64,000 nucleotides of DNA, taken from Reticulitermes speratus (Eukaryota; Arthropoda; Insecta; Blattodea; Rhinotermitidae). Every line of letters begins with the position of its first letter. Positions within the stretch are counted from its first letter, which is position 1. The stretch is taken from positions 1,499,001 to 1,563,000 of the forward strand of contig JAJKFL010000007.1 in NCBI GenBank assembly GCA_021186555.1. Reading direction: 5' to 3'. A program made the position numbers and the translations under genes. Positions 36,690 to 47,747 of the stretch are shown piece after piece. Below the pieces are notes generated by a model that did not search any database, had not been told where the DNA came from, and saw only the letters and a program-made list of their open reading frames with translations.

Positions 36690-37610
36690 GCCCCGAAACA
36701 GCAGCGTTTCGCTTTAAACTTGACAAATTTTAGTGAACAATTTTTCGATTAAGTTTTTCCGGACTCGAATTAATGTTGCTTTCGCCGGCAGCTGGAGGGG
36801 GGTTCAACGTCCAGACTCTCGGGTATTTTAATTCTTATGGGAAAAGAAAAAAAAACTCCGATCTGCGCTGTATCGTTCTAAGTTTCTATTTTCAGAAATG
36901 AAGCCCCAACATTAAAGCAGAACTGACACTACTGACGTTTCAGAATAAGCTGATGTATGTTGACTTCTTATGAGGGTTATGGAAGTGAAGATGGAAACAG
37001 ACTATCTCTCCGAAACGGTGATATTTACCAAATTAGACGGTGTCATAAGCTAGAAGATCGAAATATTAACATTAACTGCCATGTGAATTATTCTGAAAGT
37101 ACGTGGTTCAAATGTCTGTCGCGAAAACGGATATTTTGGCTAGGAACTTTCGCGACTTTTTCTCACTTCTTCCACGCACAATGCCACAAAATGCTTCCTT
37201 CCAAATCCTTTACAATTCATAATTCACCGACCAATGTATCATGTCTTCAATACTGAGAGCATTTGCAATAAACCACAACAAACTAACACCCTGTACCACA
37301 GCCCTTCTCAAGAAGCTAACAGGAGTTCATCCTAGCAAAAATTCCCTGAAATTCATAAAGTGGAAATGTTCATTACAACGCAAACAACAGCCGGCCATTT
37401 GTCGTGTCTCTAGCCAAGTGAGTCTAGACCATTTCTGTATGGTTCCTTTAAGTATTACTGTCCCATCCACGCCTAGGTCTTCCAAGTGCTCTCTTTTCTT
37501 CAGGTTCTCTGACCAAAATTGTGCGCACGTTGCTTCGCTCACATGCGCGTTACATGCACAGCCACTCTCACCCAATTTGATATTTTTCGCCCTAGTAATA
37601 TATTCCCAGA
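36690..37610. other. No supported gene; hairpin relic
   Basis: CTGACGTTTCAGAATAAGCT near 36931 and CTCTCCGAAACGGTGATATT near 37007 are inverted relics of the GACGTTTCGG class. Overlapping ORFs at 36957-37777 on both strands have no recognised domain. Confidence 0.4.
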
Positions 37611-37846
37611 GCCGCTCCCAGTGGCCGCGCGGTCTAAGGCTTGGGTCTACGGCCGCTTGCTTGCTGGGATTGCAGGTTCGAATCCCGCCGGGGACATGGA
37701 TGTGTGTCTCTTGTGAGTGTTATGTGTTGTCAGATCGCTCATCCAGAGGAGTCCTACCGATCGTGAAGCCACGATAATGAGGAGGCCCTGGCCAACTAGG
37801 GGCTGTAGCGCCATGGAAATAAATAAATAAATATATATATATATAT
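37611..37846 (+). mobile_element. SINE family C, copy 1 (near full length)
   Basis: The head AGTGGCCGCGCGGTCTAAGG resembles the A-box of a Leu/Ser-type tRNA. The B-box GGTTCGAATCCCGCC is near 37676-37690. The body includes AGAGGAGTCCTACCGATCGT and TAGGGGCTGTAGCGCC. The tail is (AAAT)n followed by (AT)n. The same family is inverted at 39121. No target duplication was resolved. Confidence 0.88.
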
Positions 37847-38821
37847 ACCGAGCAGTGCAAATTATGGGGCTCCTCATTACACGGTGTAATTTAACCTCGT
37901 GTTAATTCTTCCCTCTTATTTACAAGCATTCCCCTCAGCACCCTGCCATTACTTCAATACTATTCCCAATACATCACTCACAAACACAGCCGTTAAATAA
38001 ATCCAGAATTCAAAAGGCAGCACAAATTTAAGCGTCAAAAACAGTGCACGAACTGTCTCTTGATACCAGTTAAAGAACAGCTCCTCTGTCAATATCACGG
38101 ATATAAAACAGCTCCTCTGTCAATATCACGGATATAAAACAGCTCCTCTGTCAATATCACGGATATAAAACACTGCACAGTGATTACCAAAGATTAATGT
38201 TATTAGCAGCTCACCAGTCCGTGCACTGTCAAACAGCGAACATGGCAGGAGGCGGTTCCGTATCTTTACAGGGGAACGCTGAGTGAATCACATCGACCAC
38301 CTGCTACACTGACTGCTTGCTTCACGTTCTGCGTCTGTTGGCAGCTACGAATTACACTCAACATTCATCGCCTGCAAATTTATCGCTTCATGACTTGACT
38401 TACACTTTAACATTGCGACATTGTTATTGAAACGTTGAGGTACATGTGGGCTGTGTTCTAATGTTCACACTTTACACATGACAGACATTCTTTTTTTTTT
38501 TAGCCTACCTTTCTTCTTTAGGAAAAGAAATAGGCTCCAGTGATTACCATTCTGTCTGTGTGTCCCCAATCTCAACATCTGAACCAGGTCACCGAATGTC
38601 ACAAAAACTTGGTATCAAAATTTTACTACTGGGGCCTAGACGAAGTGTTAGATTTTAAGTTTTTGCAGTCAGTAAAAATAACATGGCGAACATGGGAAAC
38701 CGTGACAGGGAAGCGACATTGACATCACGTAAATCTGACGTCCGTTCTCTCCATTGCTAGACTGCTTCTGTGACATATTTCCTTCGCGATTTGAGATTAA
38801 AATTTTGCATATAATCTCAAG
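37847..38821. other. No gene; contains a short tandem repeat
   Basis: Outside the 31-bp repeat at 38077-38170, the sequence has small ORFs only and a poly-T run near 38491-38501. Confidence 0.4.
38077..38170. repeat. 31-bp tandem repeat, three copies
   Basis: Three identical units containing ACAGCTCCTCTGTCAATATC. ACAG ... CTGT inside the unit can form a small hairpin. Confidence 0.95.
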
Positions 38822-39066
38822 CAGCGGCGTAGCTAGATATTTTGGCGCCCGGGTCCAGTAATGACATTGGTCGCCCCTGAGAGAAATTATAAACTTTTAA
38901 AAAAATTCCAATTATTTGTTGAGTTTCCTTTATTTGGCTCAAATATCTTAAAATTTTTTCAGCACAGAAAATCCATTTTTTTAATTTTCAAATATTTATT
39001 TTCTGTGCCTTGACTTCTGCCGCCCGGGGATGCTGCATCACTCGCACCCCCATAGGTACACCCCTG
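38822..39066. mobile_element. Possible hAT-like MITE
   Basis: CAGCGGCGTAGCTAG at the left and TAGGTACACCCCTG at the right are imperfect inverted ends. Sub-terminal GGCGCCCGGG and CCGCCCGGGG also face each other. No 8-bp duplication could be found, so the copy is old or the ends are misjudged. Confidence 0.5.
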
Positions 39067-39120
39067 TTCACATGTTCCATCACAGATTAGACCACCTTAA
39101 TAATAATATATATATATATA

Positions 39121-39380
39121 TTTTTTTTGAATGGCTCGACAGCCCCTTGGGGGCCTAGGCCGTCTCATTTGTCGAGGCTTCACGATCACACATTTCGAGA
39201 CACGCCACACTCGGTAGGACTCCTCTGGACGAGTGATCAGCCCGTCGCAGAGACCTCTACCTGACAACACACAACACTCACACGAGACAGACATCCATGC
39301 CCTCGGCGGGATTCGAACCCACAATCCCAGTAAGTGAGCGGCCGCAGACCCACGCCTTAGACCGCGCGGCCACTGGGATC
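39121..39380 (-). mobile_element. SINE family C, copy 2
   Basis: Minus-strand member: head CAGTGGCCGCGCGGTCTAAG (39355-39374), B-box GGTTCGAATCCCGCC (near 39307-39321), body GAGGAGTCCTACCGAG and an A-rich tail next to an (AT) run at 39108-39120. The ORF at 39097-39432 translates it and is not a gene. Confidence 0.88.
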
Positions 39381-39382
39381 GG

Positions 39383-39383
39383 C

Positions 39384-39415
<32 letters not shown>
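39383..39415. repeat. (AAT)n microsatellite
   Basis: About 11 AAT triplets directly against the 5' end of SINE C copy 2. It may mark the insertion site. Confidence 0.95.
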
Positions 39416-39416
<1 letters not shown>

Positions 39417-40126
39417 GCTCCCCATGTTGCAATTTTCTACACCCTGCTCTTACATCTTCGACTTAGGCTTAGACGTTCTCCTCAGAGCACTGCTTTCAAA
39501 TACTTTCGATTTGTGTTCCTTTTTTTGTGAGAGCTTCAGCTTCACACCGATAGAGAGCAGCACGATATCAGATCGACATCAGGCCCGTAGCCAGAAGGCT
39601 GCAAGTGGCTACACACACTACGACTCTGCAAAACATCAAAGACAAGCTGCTCAGAAGTGAGCTCCGTGAAGAAAATATGACTAAGACGATCCATGTCAAA
39701 CAGCACAGTTGTGATTGGCACAGAGCGCGAGCAGAGAACGATAGACATGTAAAGCAATCGGCATTCTAGTCAAAGTACCGTAGCGTGAGCGTGTGTGCGT
39801 TGGCTACAGTGCCGTGGTGCATTCCACTGCTGGGGGTACCTTTCGTCTGCAGCGGTTCAGAAGCGGCCACTAACACCGTCACTCTGTGGCGTGTGTCTGG
39901 CACCTTTAGCTGCAGTTTGGACAGCTGGCGCCGCGCATCATCCACGAAGCATACTTCTGTCTACGTAAGCCCGCTGATTCTCAAAAATATATGCAAGGTG
40001 TTTTGTGCAGTGTTACAGAGCGCGTTGTGTAATTAAATTGTTGATTTTGTGGTGCTGACACAGGAGCTTTTAATGTTTATGTATACATAATATATACATA
40101 TATATATATACAGTACATGCATTCAT
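39416..40126. other. No supported gene
   Basis: Overlapping ORFs without domains. A (TA) run at 40092-40112 precedes the retrotransposon tail. Confidence 0.4.
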
Positions 40127-40385
40127 TCATTCTGTAGTCTGTCTTACGACAGGTCCGTAGCCTCTTCCAAAGCGAGTTCTCCACAAGGTGCGATCTAGTG
40201 CTTCCTCTTTCAATTTACAGTATCTTCTCTTTTCCGTAAGGTCATCCTGTAGCTGCTTACGTCTTCTCCTTCGTCTTCCCGTCATTTCTATCCTTCCCTC
40301 TAACTTTCCTTTAATCACGTGTTTTAGAAGGCAGTTTCTATGCAAGATGTGACCAATCCATTAGTCTTTCTTCTTTTTTATTGCA
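40127..40385 (-). pseudogene. Non-LTR reverse transcriptase C-terminal tail, copy 2
   Basis: The minus strand reads HRNCLLKHVIKGKLEGRIEM, then EEALDRTLWRTRFGRGYGPV and VRQTTE-stop. This is highly similar to the copy at 11312-11711. The upstream WIGH part needs a one-base frame correction. After the stop the strand continues with ATGAATGAATG, a short tetranucleotide tail that probably marks the element's 3' end. It is dead because of 5' truncation. Confidence 0.8.
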
Positions 40386-41239
40386 TGTAGGAGTATATGC
40401 ACAACAGAGCCTTATATACGTATATAAACGTATGTACGTATATACACCCGCAGTGGAAGCCGCTGCAACTACTGTGTTCATGGTCTGGCTACGGGCCTCA
40501 TCGAAATGTTTTCCTGCCGGATTGTGTCTGTATCTCAGGGTTGAACGACGCAATCTGAAGCACCTTCTGTTGTGGTGAAATCACGTTACTCAGATTTACG
40601 CTATTAGAATTACAAATCTGTTCCGAGATTGTGTTTCAGCCGAAGCCGAGCAGTAAAGTTTCTCGCCAGAATACCGTCCAACTGCCTCGTCTCGAGGTTT
40701 TACGGAATGGTAATATTGTTTGTTGCAGGAATTCCCTGGCGATTACGAAGGGCACGGAATATCTACAGAGAAAAATATACTGTGTTGACTTAACCTGCCT
40801 TATACACATAGCTCTATACATATATATGCGTATGTGTGTGTGCGAAATAGGCAACCTATCTTGTGTACATTTATAGATACACGCCTGTATTTATTCATAT
40901 TGCGTTCGACGGATTTTTAAAAATACTTACTATAGACACAGGATTAAGCATTCAACTACTGCAGGAAGGCGACATACTCACAAAACACAAATATTTTTAT
41001 GCCGTTTTGAATGAAATTTTAGGCACGACGTTTACCACGTATCAGATCACGCGGTCTAAAGCACGTACCATCACATTCCGCTCGGAAACTGTGACCATTG
41101 CTTCGAATCCCACGCGGGGAGTCAAAGTATGTTTGCATTTTCACTGTGTTTGGCGTCTTGTGCAGTTACAGGTCTTCCTATTGCCTGATCTCCGGTTCAA
41201 GAAGTTCTATCATATGTCTGTATATAAGATTAACACGAC
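40386..41239. other. No supported gene
   Basis: The ORF of 130 codons at 40863-41255 and its neighbours carry no recognised motifs. Confidence 0.4.
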
Positions 41240-41330
41240 AGGAGCGTTCGCGTAACCATTGTTGCCGTGGTAAAGCAGTAAGTATTACATATTCTGAGTG
41301 TGTGTCTGTAGCCTTAGTTATCCAACACTT
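41240..41330 (+). mobile_element. Dispersed repeat family X, left fragment
   Basis: GAGCGTTCGCGTAACCATTG, TAAGTATTACATATTCTGAG and GTAGCCTTAGTTATCCA match copies at 7387 and 27102. The internal start differs by a deletion. Similarity stops near 41330. Confidence 0.65.
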
Positions 41331-41844
41331 CTGGCCGTTCGCCCTGTTATAATCTCTAGATTTGTCAAAATAAAATTCAAATTTCCCGCCGAAAATGTAT
41401 GTAAAACTCCCTTAGCCTACCTACTGACATTTGCCTTGAATGAGTGAAAACACGACTCAAATCCGTCTCCGGGACAAAATTTAAAATTGGGACCTAAAAT
41501 ATTCGAAGGAAGGGTGCGGGGCATTCGGAAGCAGCGCATAAAATAACAACAAGTTAGGATATGCCCACATAAAAGCAACACGTTCGCCCTGTTATTATCT
41601 CTAGATATTAAGCTCAGGACTGTTCTAAAACACAACGATCATGCAAGTATCTGAAATGTGGTTTTCGAAGTCTTGCGCGACACACTACGGGTTTGCATCC
41701 GATTTACAATATAGATTATATGCGATATTTTGGAAACGGTGTTAACATAGATGACGCTGGATTACTATGTTTAGATCGTTAACTTTTTCTTCGGCCTCAG
41801 CTGTTACCTTACAACAGAGCATACATAGTGTCTCAGAAAGAACA
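41331..41844. other. Sequence between two family X fragments
   Basis: GTTCGCCCTGTTATAATCTC (from about 41337) is repeated as GTTCGCCCTGTTATTATCTC (from about 41583). This may be an insertion or duplication inside the X element. No ORF of note. Confidence 0.4.
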
Positions 41845-42060
41845 ATCACGGCCAGGTCTACTGTACGTAAGTCTTCATGTAAAGTGACTGTTATTTTAGA
41901 AAAATTTTAACCAAATGAGGAATGTGCAGACAAATTTTAGTAAAAATTCCAAACATGAAATTTCAAGAAAATCCTTCCAGTGTAAGTCGCGCTGTTCAAT
42001 ACGGACAGGCATGACGGATCTATTATTCGCTTTATCAAACACTTTGCCAAAGTGTCTAAT
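41845..42060 (+). mobile_element. Dispersed repeat family X, right fragment
   Basis: AAATTTTAACCAAATGAGGA, TGAAATTTCAAGAAAATCCT and a GACAGGCATGACGG stretch match the right halves of the X copies at 7700-7870 and 27400-27600, though diverged. Confidence 0.5.
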
Positions 42061-42519
42061 GAGTAACGGGAACAATAAATTTTCTTCCTGCTTTTTGGCC
42101 TAAATCACTTGTCAAAACACGATTTTATTAATAAAGTCACACCTAAGAGTCTGTTGAAATATCCTTTTAATGTTAATTGTAGACAATTTTCCACTTCTAT
42201 GGTTTTAACCTTCAAAAGTAACGTTACAGAGAAAAGCAGATTTCAAGATACTAGGTTCGTAACTGACCTAGGAAGACACAAAAAAAAACAGGAAATAATC
42301 TCGAACTCGAGCACTCACGGACTCCCCCCTCCTTCTACCGCCAAGAATAGCCGTCAAGCCTCGCTCCAACAAGGCACAGCAGCTTGCATACTTGTGATCT
42401 GACCTCATCCTGTTTGCGTATTCCAAAAGCGTGCAGAATTTATGCGTTTCTAACAGTCGCTTTACGCTTGTTATCACGCGAACATGACGCATGTAGCACG
42501 ACGACATGTAAAAATACCA
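42061..42519. other. No supported gene
   Basis: Small overlapping ORFs only. Confidence 0.4.
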
Positions 42520-42799
42520 AGCATTGCGACTGGCTACGGGACGGACTGGCCGGGGTTCGAATCCCGTTAGGGCCAAAAGATTTCGATCTCTTCGAAAACC
42601 GTCCAGACCGCCTCTGAGGCGCACCCAGCCTCATACTGAATGGATAGTGGGGTATTTCCGGGCGGGGGAGGGGTGTCGAAACGTCCGGGGCGTGAGTGTA
42701 ACCACACACCTTTATCTAGTGCGGAGGTTAAGAATGAGTGGCGCTATACCTCTACTCCCCATGTGTCTTCAATTTATGGACAGGGAAAACTTTACCTTT
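42520..42799 (+). mobile_element. SINE family B, copy with good B-box
   Basis: Partial tRNA-like head GCGACTGGCTACGG, then a B-box GGGTTCGAATCCCG (42554-42567), the family body (TATCTAGTGCGGAGGTTAAG, CGCTATACCTCTACTCCCC) and a TTTACCTTTTTT tail. The A-box end is truncated. Several ORFs here are translations of the SINE. Confidence 0.82.
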
Positions 42800-42802
42800 T
42801 TT

Positions 42803-43557
42803 GGTCATGAAAATGACCAACCGTACACTGGGCTCTAAGTGGTAATTATTTGATACTAAGTGCTTTATATTTATGTAATTTTGTTTCGTTTACTGTTGGT
42901 TTGAAGGGTTCACTTATAAGGCGTCGAAAGAGAGGACGTAAGTGAATAACGACCCAAAGGGATTTGGAAGGAAACTGTCATTACCAGTCTCCAAGTATTG
43001 TCCCGGCGCTTGCCTAGAGGTACTGAGGAATATCACGCAACACTTCAGTGACGATAGCCCGCACCCTAGCCAGTATTTCAACTCGAGAGCCTCCGGACAC
43101 ACAGCAGCAGTTCTACCCACAGCACAGTGACATGCGGTGACGTCACTGCCAACTACCACTTACCTCAGTGGGTAAATGAGGCCGAGGTGTCACACTGAAC
43201 ATTGCACGACCGAAGTCTTCACAACTCTGTCAGACTTGGGTTTCGTCATCATAGAGACGAAAATGATTTCACCGGTAAAATTCTAGCCACGAAACGAACT
43301 GAAGCCAACAACACTCAATTCCCCTAGTTAAGATCTACACTCAGCGACGCAATGTTCATTCACAATAATAAGTCCACAAGACCTTGTGGCTTCCTGCTTA
43401 AAAGTCTGCAGATTGACACAGTCTAAACGAGAAGCATATCACAGTCATAATTTGTACTGCAAACATTATACACACTAGAGTGGTGACAACAGGGTGAAGT
43501 CATTAACGCATCAACCGCCTTACACACTTAATAAAATACAGTAAGAAGTAAGTATAA
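42803..43557. other. No supported gene
   Basis: Small ORFs on both strands. The sequence after 43500 (TTAATAAAATACAG) belongs to the flank of the next hairpin motif. Confidence 0.4.
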
Positions 43558-43601
43558 AACTCCTACATGTTTCGGCACGGAGGTGCCATCATCAGGGAGT
43601 T
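43558..43601 (-). ncRNA. Hammerhead-ribozyme-like motif, clean copy
   Basis: Minus strand: outer helix AACTCC with GGAGTT (6 perfect pairs, plus-strand positions 43558-43563 and 43596-43601). Core CTGATGA, one T, middle stem GGCAC with GTGCC, CGAAAC, palindrome ACATGT, A. This is one of the two best copies. Base pairs differ from those at 52236 and 16125 yet pairing is kept. The single T between the core and the middle stem is non-canonical. Confidence 0.6.
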
Positions 43602-44024
43602 ATCTAAACAAAGAAATACCAGGCCAGCACACTTATGTAGGTGTTGTGTCGCCTTCATCAAAATAATTAAGATATTAAAATTCCAAAATGCACAAAGTTA
43701 ACAATCATAAAATCACAACACGTATAGCAAATTTAAAATTTTTAAAGTGAGATGTTCCAGGTAGAAGTTTCCAGTTGTTTCCGCTCTTTACGAAGCACGT
43801 GTACAAACATCTGTCTCGGTCTATTATGATCTGAACAGATCTCGTGCTGTTAGAGGGTATGACGTGATCGTGTCAGGCGGTGTAGTATACCACACCACCT
43901 GAAGCAATACAAGTCATAAAATGTGGGGAATTTCTTGACTAGCTCAGAAACTATTGGATTTTCACGAAGGACTCTGTTTCACACAGCGAGTGACAGCTTT
44001 AATTCTTTATGAGCTGTACCCCGA
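43602..44024. other. No supported gene
   Basis: Flank of the hairpin motif and unassigned sequence. Confidence 0.4.
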
Positions 44025-44028
44025 TATA

Positions 44029-44606
44029 CAGGGCATACACAAAAGAATGGTGCAGTTTCAAAAGTGAGTAAAAAATGTATGTCTCACATTACACGGGCAC
44101 AACATACACCGTCAGCGGCGGCAACTATCCAAGTTTCTCATGCGCTACCAGCAGTTCGCTTCTCATTCTTACTGCGTGGCCGCGGGGCCAGTTTCAAAGA
44201 TGGCGTTGCAGCAGGAGAAGGCTTTCTGTGTGCTCCGTTTTGAGGTGTCCAGATCTGTGATTACAGTGCAGCGTGAGTTTCGTGCACGGTTTAAAAAAGA
44301 CGCACCACACAAGAATAACATAAGCAGGTGGTACCGACAGTTTGTAGAAACTGGATGCTTGTGTAAAGGATAACGCATGCACTGCAGGCCATTATAGCGG
44401 ACATGCTACACCGGGTCTGGGATGAGTTTGATTACCGTGTGGATGTGTGTCGTGTGACCCAGGGTGCACACATTGAAGCATTGTAATTACGAAATGAGAA
44501 ACTTGGACAGTTGCCGCCGCTGACGGTGTACGTTGTGCCCGTGTAAGGTGAGAAATAAATGTTTTATTCACTTTTGAAACCGCACCATTCTTTTGTGTAT
44601 GCCCTG
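44029..44606 (+). mobile_element. Tc1/mariner-like deletion derivative with long inverted ends
   Basis: Terminal inverted repeats of about 100 bp start CAGGGCATACACAAAAGAAT and end in the complement of ACACCGTCAGCGGCGGCAAC. The flanks are TATA at 44025-44028 and 44607-44610. Inside are both ends of a transposase gene with the middle missing. The layout matches the element at 2180-2742, but with different and much longer terminal repeats. Confidence 0.9.
44200..44486 (+). pseudogene. Transposase remnant: N-terminal HTH and C-terminal tail
   Basis: From Met 44200: MALQQEKAFCVLRFEVSRSV, a basic helix-turn-helix-like stretch and YRQFVETGCLCKG-stop at 44373. A second short frame from 44403 reads MLHRVWDEFDYRVDVCRV and ends TQGAHIEAL-stop at 44486. 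Tc1-like transposases commonly end this way. The catalytic centre is deleted. An upstream ATG at 44140 adds 20 residues without homology to the 2180 copy and is less likely. Confidence 0.8.
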
Positions 44607-44610
44607 TATA

Positions 44611-45469
44611 TCACAGGGCGTCTTCTGAGCACGTGTATATATGAATTACAGTTCACTGCAATAGCTTTTTACCCACAGATTTCGTCAATTTGTACCAATG
44701 TCGTCAGCATAGAGTCTGATACTGACAGTAAGCTTTAAGTACACCAGATGGCAGCTTAATCGGAATTTAGGAAATGATAATTTTGACTAAAAATTGCAAG
44801 TAAAATTAGGTTTCTTTAAACATTTCCTACAAAGACGTTAGAATAACAGACTTTGGAATTTGTGTTACTGCAATCAGACTGTAATGAAACATCAACATTA
44901 CGGTCTGGTGAAAAAATAATGAAGTTTCGTAATAATATATTGCTTCTTATTTTCCTTCTTCTACCTTAAAAATGGCTGCAGCAGGATCTTCCGAAACTTC
45001 ACTATGTCAAGGCACCTAACGGTACTTACAGCCATTAGAAGCTCAAACACTGTACATTAGCATATTTTTCAGACATGTCACAGCTTTAAAATCACCCTGT
45101 GTATTTCCTTCCATTACTTAAATTACTTTTGTTCTTATTTGAAGGCAATTCCCGTAACAAATGTCAACAATAAAATAGAGCGTATGACAAAGTATCCTGA
45201 ATGCTTTTTGCGTCCTAGCGTAGCTATGTCGCTGAAGTAGAACAGGGGTGGGCAAGGTACTGTTATCAGCGATATGTCAGATGTTGTTACATATACACGG
45301 TTTTTACCTATGTTTATTTTCGTTTACATACCAGTATTACATGTACATAACGAACGGAATGACAGTATTGTAAATGTGCTCCGTGACACAGTATACTGGC
45401 TTCATGAGGCGTTCTTTGTTGTCATAGCCTCGGACGGGTTTACGATAAACGAGTGAATGTAATTCAGCA
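44611..45469. other. No supported gene
   Basis: A hairpin relic (GCTGCAGCAGGATCTTCCGA then AACTTC) is near 44975-45000. ACAGGGGTGGGCAAGG near 45242 looks like a hAT-type end, but no partner end is seen. The 41-bp array follows. Confidence 0.4.
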
Positions 45470-47480
45470 TATGCCGTAAGAACAGTACGGCCCTCCTGTG
45501 CCCAGTTTAATATGCCGTAAGAACAGTACGGCCCTCCTGTGCCCAGTTTAATACGCCGTAAGAACAGTACGGCCCTCCTGTGCCCAGTTTCATACGCCGT
45601 AAGAACAGTACGGCCCTCCTGTGCCCAGTTTCATACGCCGTAAGAACAGTACGGCCCTCCTGTGCCCAGTTTCATACGCCGTAAGAACAGTACGGCCCTC
45701 CTGTGCCCAGTTTCATACGCAGTAAGAACAGTACGGCCCTCCTGTGCCCAGTTTCATACGCCGTAAGAACAGTTCGGCCCTCCTGTGCCCAGTTTCATAC
45801 GCCGTAAGAACAGTACGGCCGTCCTGTGCCCAGTTTAATATGCCGTAAAAACAGTACGGCCCTCCTGTGCCCAGTTTCATACGCCGTAAGAACAGTACGG
45901 CCCTCCTGTGCCCAGTTTAATACGCCGTAAGAAGAGTACGGCCGTCCTGTGTCCAGTTTCATACGCCGTAAGAACAGTACGGCCCTCCTGTGCCCAGTTT
46001 CATACGCAGTAAGAACAGTACGGCTCTCCTGTGCCCAGTTTCATACGCAGTAAGAACAGTACCGGCCCTCCTGTGCCCAGTTTCATACGCCGTAAGAACA
46101 GTACGGCCCTCCTGTGCCCAGTTTCATACGCCGTAAGAACAGTACGGCCCTCTTGTGCCCAGTTTCATACGCCGTAAGAACAGTACGGCCCTCCTGTGCC
46201 CAGTTTCATACGCCGTAAGAACAGTACGGCCCTCCTGTGCCCAGTTTCATACGCAGTAAGAACAGTACCGGCCCTCCTGTGCCCAGTTTCATACGCCGTA
46301 AGAACAGTACGGCCCTCCTGTGCCCAGTTTCATACGCCGTAAGAACAGTACGGCCCTCTTGTGCCCAGTTTCATACGCCGTAAGAACAGTACGGCCCTCC
46401 TGTGCCCAGTTTCATACGCCGTAAGAACAGTACGGCCCTCCTGTGCCCAGTTTCATACGCCGTAAGAACAGTACGGCCCTCTTGTGCCCAGTTTCATACG
46501 CTGTAAGAACAGTACGGCCCTCTTGTGCCCAGTTTCATACGCCGTAAGAACAGTACGGCCCTCTTGTGCCCAGTTTCATACGCCGTAAGAACAGTACGGC
46601 CCTCCTGTGCCCAGTTTCATACGCCGTAAGAACAGTACGGCCCTCTTGTGCCCAGTTTCATACGCCGTAAGAACAGTACGGCCCTCTTGTGCCCAGTTTC
46701 ATACGCCGTAAGAACAGTACGGCCCTCCTGTGCCCAGTTTCATAGGCCGTAAGAACAGTACGGCCCTCCTGTGCCTAGTTTCATACGCCGTAAGAACAGT
46801 ACGGCCCTCTTGTGCCCAGTTTCATACGCCGTAAGAACAGTACGGCCCTCTTGTGCCCAGTTTCATACGCCGTAAGAACAGTACGGCCCTCTTGTGCCCA
46901 GTTTCATACGCCGTAAGAACAGTACGGCCCTCCTGTGCCTAGTTTCATACGCCGTAAGAACAATACGGCCCTCCTGTGCCCAGTTTCATACGCCGTAAGA
47001 ACAGTACGGCCCTCTTGTGCCCAGTTTCATACGCCGTAAGAACAGTACGGCCCTCTTGTGCCCAGTTTCATACGCCGTAAGAACAGTACGGCCCTCCTGT
47101 GCCCAGTTTCATACGCCGTAAGAACAGTACGGCCCTCTTGTGCCCAGTTTCATACGCCGTAAGAACAGTACGGCCCTCCTGTGCCTAGTTTCATACGCCG
47201 TAAGAACAATACGGCCCTCCTGTGCCCAGTTTCATACGCCGTAAGAACAATACGGCCCTCCTGTGCCCAGTTTCATACGCCGTAAGAACAATACGGCCCT
47301 CCTGTGCCCAGTTTCATACGCCGTAAGAACAATACGGCCCTCCTGTGCCCAGTTTCATACGCCGTAAGAACAATACGGCCCTCCTGTGCCCAGTTTCATA
47401 CGCCGTAAGAACAATACGGCCCTCCTGTGCCCAGTTTCATACGCCGTAAGAACAGTACGGCCCTCCTGTGCCCAGTTTCA
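45470..47480. repeat. 41-bp tandem array of hairpin-forming units, about 49 copies
   Basis: The unit contains GCCGTAAGAACAGTACGGCC. Within it GCCGTA and TACGGC form a 6-bp inverted repeat around a 7-base loop. Most copies keep it and a few (GCAGTA, GTTCGG) break it. C/T variation in CCTCCTGT or CCTCTTGT is clustered, and CAATACGG variants cluster at 46963 and 47205-47445. This indicates local block duplication. Confidence 0.98.
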
Positions 47481-47747
47481 CGAAGCTTATAATAATTAAG
47501 AGTGTTATATTCATGTACCTCTTACCAAATTTTACCAAAATCGGACAATACACGTGGGAAGTATGGATACAAATTCATTTACGCTCCTAATTAAAGTATG
47601 GGTTTGTCTGCCACTCACATTCGCTTAGTCAAATATTACGGACATCTTCTGTACCGAATTTTATCCAAATCGGACATAAGTGCAGAAAATACAGACAAAA
47701 GTTAATTTGCAACATGAAGTAACGTGTTGTTAATAGTACAAAAATTA
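47481..47747. other. No supported gene
   Basis: Two similar half-segments (TACCAAATTTTACCAAAATCGG and TACCGAATTTTATCCAAATCGG, each given as found near 47523 and 47651) hint at an old duplication. Confidence 0.4.

Noticed and set aside
37241..37777. 178-codon ORF as a gene
   Set aside because: Its C-terminal part is the translated SINE C head and body, and the N-terminal part has no recognisable domain.
38822..39066. Confident hAT element with target duplication
   Set aside because: The inverted ends are imperfect and the 8-bp flanks do not match. Kept only as a tentative feature.
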